DNA of 64,000 nucleotides from Sphingomonas cavernae. GTDB lineage: Bacteria > Pseudomonadota > Alphaproteobacteria > Sphingomonadales > Sphingomonadaceae. The notes below the pieces were generated by a model. It did not search any database, had not been told where the DNA came from, and saw only the letters and a program-made list of their open reading frames with translations. The stretch lies in contig NZ_QYUM01000003.1 of the NCBI RefSeq assembly GCF_003590775.1, positions 374,501 to 438,500 of the forward strand, read 5' to 3'. Shown piece after piece: positions 60,608 to 64,000 of this stretch. The translations under genes were made by a program, and so were the position numbers. Position 1 is the first letter of the stretch, and each line of letters begins with the position of its first letter.

Positions 60608-60863
60608 AGACAGATCATTCCTGATTTCGGCAGTCAAATCGCCCTCAGCGACCGCAGTAAGTCCGGCGCCGATGCTGCCGACGATCAAATCCACCTGCAC
60701 CTCCTTTGCTGTCTCGGCGGCGCGCAACTGATCGCGAAAGTCAGCCATCGCCTTGGCCATGGTGCTGGCGCGCCGCCCATATGCCCGTGCCGCCGCATAG
60801 CAGCATGAGCGCAACCATAGCGATGCCGGCGACCTGCGCGGCCCGGTTCAGTGAGGTAATCAT
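60599..60863 (-). pseudogene. Truncated, frameshifted chemoreceptor fragment
   Basis: Read from ATG 60863 (GAGG upstream): MITSLNRAAQVAGIAMVALMLL, a membrane start, then a frameshift near 60765, then STMAKAMADFRDQLRAAETA, and DLIVGSIGAGLTAVAEGDLT, ending AEIRNDLSGP at a stop in the cysK-leader copy. The last part matches HAMP linkers of methyl-accepting chemotaxis proteins (LxAVAEGDLTAxI). The signalling domain is absent. So it is a dead remnant; the remaining 60864-61030 gap holds nothing I can name, apart from the porin ribosome binding region. Confidence 0.6.
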
Positions 60864-61030
60864 TTCGTTTCCTCGACAACGAAGAAACCCCTTGGCGTCG
60901 GCAAATACAGGCCGGGCGAAAGAGTCGGGGGAACGCGCGATCTGCAATCTCACGAGCATTATAGGCGGCTGCGACCCGGCCCGGCGTGCGCGACCTATAA
61001 TTGGACGAGAACAGCTCAGGATCGTCCGCC

Positions 61031-62191
61031 ATGAAGATGTCTCGTCTTGCCGCTTGCGCCGCCCCATTGTCGCTCCTGCTGTGTTCGGCACCGGCGATGG
61101 CGGGGGATGCGGTTGAGTTCGACGTCACCTATATTGCCGACCTGATGAGCGTCTCGGGCAACGGTGATGGCGCCCGGTTGAGCTATCTCGACAACCTCGA
61201 CCTCACCGCGACTGCGGATCTGGATGCGTTGCTCGACTGGAATGGCGGTACCGCGCACGTTCATGTGCTCAACAATCTGGGCGGCACGCCCAATGATCGC
61301 GCAGCGACGCTCCAGGGCGTCGACAATATCGAGGTGGGGCACCAGAGGTTGCGCGTGCTGGAGGCATGGATCGAACACGCGCTGGGATCGCGGACAACGG
61401 TGCGCACGGGACTCTACGACCTTAACAGCGAATTTTACGCCAACGATGCCGCGGGGCTGCTGATCGCCCCCGCCTTTGGTGTCGGATCCGAGATCGCCGC
61501 TACCGGGCCCAATGGCCCGTCCATCTTTCCGTCAACCGCTCTTGCACTGCGTGTCGATCAGCGTCTGGGTGAGCAAGGCTTTGTGCGCGCTGCGGTGCTC
61601 AATGCTTCGGCACGGACGCTGGGCGATCCCGACGGCGTCGACCTGAGTTTTGACAATGGCGTCCTGTTGATCGGCGAAACGGGGATCAGCGCGCGGGGCA
61701 AGATCGCGGCGGGAGCATGGACCTACAGCCGTCGCTATGACGATATCCGCGCTATCAATGCGGCGGGCGATCCCGTGCGTCGCCGAGCACATGGCGCCTA
61801 TATCGTTGCCGAGTATCCTCTCGATAATCCCGATGACGTGTTTGCCATGAGCGCGTTTGTCCGTGCGGGCGTGTCGGATGGGCGGACAACGCCGTTTCGC
61901 GGCGGGTGGCAGGCGGGATTGCTCGTCGCGCATCTGTTTGCAAACCGCCCTGACAGCGCTTTTTCAATCGGGGCCAACCAGGCCTATCTGTCGCACGGTT
62001 TTCGTCGAAATTTGCGTGATGAGGGTATCGATGCCGCGGATGCGGAAACCGCATTCGAGGTCACCTATTCCGATCGGATCGCGAACTTCCTGACGCTTCA
62101 GCCCGATTTGCAACTGATACTCGACCCCGGCGGGGATCGCGGTCGTCAGGCCGCGATCGTATCGGCGCTGCGAATGATCGTCGCGTTCTGA
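61031..62191 (+). CDS. OprB-like carbohydrate-selective porin
   Basis: 386 residues with a signal peptide (SRLAACAAPLSLLLCSAPAMA). The mature protein is a beta-barrel with the OprB pattern: FDVTYIADLMSVSGNG, LDWNGGTAHVHVLNNLGGTPND, LEAWIEHALGSRTTVRTGLYDLNSEFYANDAAG, and a terminal Phe (SALRMIVAF), typical for outer-membrane assembly. It would let sugars through the outer membrane. It lies between the chemoreceptor fragment and cysK, in a segment bracketed by the cysK-leader repeat. Confidence 0.9.
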   Translation: MKMSRLAACAAPLSLLLCSAPAMAGDAVEFDVTYIADLMSVSGNGDGARLSYLDNLDLTATADLDALLDWNGGTAHVHVLNNLGGTPNDRAATLQGVDNIEVGHQRLRVLEAWIEHALGSRTTVRTGLYDLNSEFYANDAAGLLIAPAFGVGSEIAATGPNGPSIFPSTALALRVDQRLGEQGFVRAAVLNASARTLGDPDGVDLSFDNGVLLIGETGISARGKIAAGAWTYSRRYDDIRAINAAGDPVRRRAHGAYIVAEYPLDNPDDVFAMSAFVRAGVSDGRTTPFRGGWQAGLLVAHLFANRPDSAFSIGANQAYLSHGFRRNLRDEGIDAADAETAFEVTYSDRIANFLTLQPDLQLILDPGGDRGRQAAIVSALRMIVAF

Positions 62192-62222
62192 GGCGGCCAA
62201 AACCGCGACTACGCCATACCCC

Positions 62223-62270
62223 CAAAAAGCCTTGCTTGGCTGAGGCCTTTTTTGCGCTTAGCTAGGGGCC
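62223..62270 (+). promoter_or_regulatory. cysK leader with hairpin, repeated at 60559
   Basis: A-run, GCCT ... AGGC hairpin, T6, then GCGCTTAGCTAGGGGCC leading straight into the cysK ATG. It resembles a terminator for the porin gene, but being copied along with the cysK edge it may be part of a conserved cysK leader. A diverged copy is at 60559-60607. Confidence 0.6.
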
Positions 62271-63263
62271 ATGACGATCATTCCCGACACGCTCGCGCTC
62301 ATCGGCAACACCCCTCTGGTCCGGCTGAAGGGGCCATCGGCAGATACGGGCTGCGAGATTCTCGCCAAGTGCGAATATGCCAATCCCGGTGCGTCGGTGA
62401 AGGACCGCGCGGCGCTCTACATAGTGCAGGACGCCGAGGAGAAGGGACTGATCGGGCCAGGCGGTACGATCGTCGAGGGGACCGCGGGCAATACGGGCAT
62501 CGGGCTCGCGCTCGTCGCCAATGCCAAGGGCTACAAGACGATCATCGTCATGCCCGAGACACAGAGCCGCGAAAAGATGGACACGCTGCGCGCATTGGGC
62601 GCCGAGCTCGTGCTCGTCCCCGCCGCGCCCTATTCGAACCCCGGCCATTTCGTGCACACGTCCCGGCGTATTGCGGAAGAGACCGAGAACGCGCTCTGGG
62701 CCAACCAGTTCGACAATATCGCCAACCGCAAGGCGCATATCCTGGGCACCGCCGAGGAGATCTGGGCGCAGACCGGCGGCAGGGTCGACGGCTTCACCTG
62801 CACTGCGGGCACGGGCGGCACGATTGCGGGGGTCGGCATGGGGCTCAAGGCCAAGAACGAGGACATCGTCATCGCGCTCACCGATCCATATGGCGCCGCG
62901 CTCTACAGTTATTATGCGTGCGGTGAACTGAAAGCGGAGGGATCTTCGGTCGCGGAAGGCATCGGGCAGGGGCGGATCACCGCCAATCTGGAAGGCGCGC
63001 CGATCGACACGCAGTTCCGAATTTCGGACGCCGAAGGGCTCGAATGGGTGCACCGGCTGCTTGAGGAAGAGGGACTTTGTCTCGGGCTTTCCTCGGGGAT
63101 CAATGTCGCCGGTGCGGTTGCGCTGGCGAAGCAGATGGGACCGGGCAAGACGATCGTGACGATCCTGGCGGACACGGGATTCCGCTATCTTTCGACGCTC
63201 TACAATGCCGATTGGCTCGATGCGAAGGGCCTGAAGGTACCTGCATCGCTGAGGGCGGGATAA
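62271..63263 (+). CDS. cysK: Cysteine synthase A (O-acetylserine sulfhydrylase)
   Basis: 330-residue fold-type II PLP enzyme forming cysteine from O-acetylserine and sulfide. PLP Lys44 in NPGASVKDRAALY, the substrate loop EGTAGNTGIGLALVA, and the phosphate-binding CTAGTGGTIAGVGMGLK. Start at ATG 62271. It lies after a conserved leader. Slightly long for CysK (usually about 310-325). Confidence 0.96.
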   Translation: MTIIPDTLALIGNTPLVRLKGPSADTGCEILAKCEYANPGASVKDRAALYIVQDAEEKGLIGPGGTIVEGTAGNTGIGLALVANAKGYKTIIVMPETQSREKMDTLRALGAELVLVPAAPYSNPGHFVHTSRRIAEETENALWANQFDNIANRKAHILGTAEEIWAQTGGRVDGFTCTAGTGGTIAGVGMGLKAKNEDIVIALTDPYGAALYSYYACGELKAEGSSVAEGIGQGRITANLEGAPIDTQFRISDAEGLEWVHRLLEEEGLCLGLSSGINVAGAVALAKQMGPGKTIVTILADTGFRYLSTLYNADWLDAKGLKVPASLRAG

Positions 63264-63354
63264 GCCTCCCTGCGCGCTGACACGTCCCGCGATCGCCATA
63301 GGGATCGGGCCGAAAGTCGCGAAAGTTGCGCGTGTGGACCCGATGGCGGACGCC

Positions 63355-63483
63355 AGTTCCTCCCCGGTACGGGGAGGTGGCAGCCCGGAGGGCTGACGGA
63401 GGGGCTGCGCCGAATTGTCAGGTTTCGCGCCAGCCCCTCCACCACGCTTCGCGTGGTCCCCCTCCCCGTACCGGGGAGGAACT
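63355..63483. repeat. Long inverted repeat with 23-bp perfect arms
   Basis: Perfect 23-bp arms at 63355-63377 and 63461-63483, with 83 bp between that contain further local dyads (CACGCTTCGCGTG at 63443-63455; AGCCCGGAGGGCT at 63382-63394). It fills the 336-bp cysK-to-63600 gap, in which I see no gene. This looks like a REPIN-type or MITE-like element of the CCTCCCC family. Confidence 0.85.
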
Positions 63484-63599
63484 GAACGGCAGAAAACCAC
63501 GCCATCCCGGACCTCCGCGCTTATCGTTGAACGGCCCGGGCGTACCGACTTTCCTAGCTTTTTCGAAAGGTTCGACAAGCGCCATCACCTTCGTTAATA

Positions 63600-63917
63600 A
63601 TGTCCTCCGTGAACTCGGGTCCGCAAGAGAGTGACAAGCAGGAGCGGCTGCAGCGCGTGCGCATCGGCGTCACGGGGCTGGCGGCGGTGTTCCTTGTCGT
63701 GCTGAGCGCTGGCGCGATCATCAGTTCCGCAAGCGACGAGGCGCCCGTCCAGCAACAAGCCAATGTCGAGGCGCCGATGGGGCTTCCCGACATCGTTGGA
63801 GACAATCTGGCGCAGGAGCCGCTGCCGCAGGAGCCGCTCGCTGAACTGGGCGTTGCGCCCTCCACGGCATCCAACGAAAGCGGCGTCACCGCCGACGCGG
63901 CGGGCAAAGGCCCCTGA
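63600..63917 (+). CDS. Single-pass membrane protein, Ala/Glu-rich
   Basis: 105 residues: cytoplasmic start rich in charged residues (SGPQESDKQERLQRVRIG), one membrane segment (VTGLAAVFLVVLSAGAIISS), then an acidic, Pro/Gln-rich external tail (PLPQEPLPQEPLAELGVAP with an imperfect QEPL repeat). No domain recognised. The likely next gene overlaps its stop. Confidence 0.72.
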   Translation: MSSVNSGPQESDKQERLQRVRIGVTGLAAVFLVVLSAGAIISSASDEAPVQQQANVEAPMGLPDIVGDNLAQEPLPQEPLAELGVAPSTASNESGVTADAAGKGP

Positions 63918-64000
63918 TCGGGCACGCGCTTCCGCGCATTCTGCTATGGGCCGGCCTGCTGGCGCTGGTCGAACTGCTCGTGGGCGCGGTGATGGGACCA
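63914..64000 (+). CDS. Partial hydrophobic protein cut by window edge
   Basis: From about 63914 an open frame reads LIGHALPRILLWAGLLALVE and continues hydrophobically to the edge. It looks like the start of a membrane protein translationally coupled to the preceding gene, but no ATG/GTG/TTG is visible in frame; CTG at 63914 overlaps the stop. Low certainty on start and identity. Confidence 0.35.
   Translation, partial: MIGHALPRILLWAGLLALVELLVGAVMGP

Overview
The window reads as chromosomal DNA of a sphingomonad (Alphaproteobacteria, Sphingomonadales). Evidence: GC-rich coding bias; a CtrA master regulator with a perfect TTAA-N7-TTAA site and GANTC (CcrM) sites; an alphaproteobacterial LexA box (GTTC-N7-GTTC) in front of a Y-family polymerase; the mutY / DUF721 / DsbA-like / smc neighbourhood; and dispersed hairpin repeats of the kind common in sphingomonads. 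The genus cannot be fixed from this sequence alone. No rRNA, tRNA, CRISPR array, integrase or transposase was seen.

Layout. 1-3.7 kb: a cytochrome P450 cut by the window edge and a large-subunit catalase, next to ctrA; a diverged copy of the ctrA 3' end lies on the far side of the catalase. 3.8-9.8 kb: ctrA, a LysR/pirin/wrbA unit, a translation/RNA and stress-repair trio (RluA-type synthase, ArfB, fRMsr), a small secreted protein behind a perfect CtrA box, and a universal stress protein. 9.9-12.9 kb: pdhC and lpdA. 12.9-13.7 kb: a small GIY-YIG nuclease gene bracketed by two pairs of inverted 27-bp repeats. 13.7-21 kb: amidohydrolase, PAP2 phosphatase, Crp/Fnr regulator, class II aldolase, gamma-glutamyltransferase-like protein, VOC protein, and a PLP dehydratase divergent from an Lrp regulator. 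21-25.7 kb: bactofilin plus membrane M23 peptidase behind a promoter packed with seven GANTC sites, then EVE-domain, MFS and DUF3667 proteins. 25.8-32.2 kb: a dense housekeeping run proA-nadD-rsfS-rlmH-envC-like-ctpA-dsbB-coq7. 32.3-39.3 kb: two paralogous secreted proteins, a type I sulfatase, a repeat-rich gap, a DUF885 protein, dodecin and a Yip1-like protein. 39.6-42.3 kb: small membrane protein, UdgX-like protein, and two divergent DJ-1-superfamily genes around a palindrome. 42.3-51 kb: smc, two DsbA-like proteins, DUF721, mutY, serine hydrolase, nudC. 51-54.3 kb: SnoaL-like protein, SDR, small membrane protein and MaoC-like protein, suggesting catabolism of a lipid, steroid or xenobiotic. 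54.5-64 kb: cyclophilin, purL, VOC proteins, lipoprotein, SOS-controlled Y-family polymerase, truncated chemoreceptor, OprB-like porin, cysK, and a hydrophobic protein cut by the right edge.

Most of the window is core metabolism and envelope maintenance. The notable signals are regulatory or repeat-based: CtrA and GANTC sites tying envelope genes to the cell cycle, the SOS box, a nuclease gene embedded in paired hairpin repeats, and two places where a short diverged copy of the edge of a core gene (ctrA, cysK) lies on the far side of accessory DNA, marking past gains or rearrangements.
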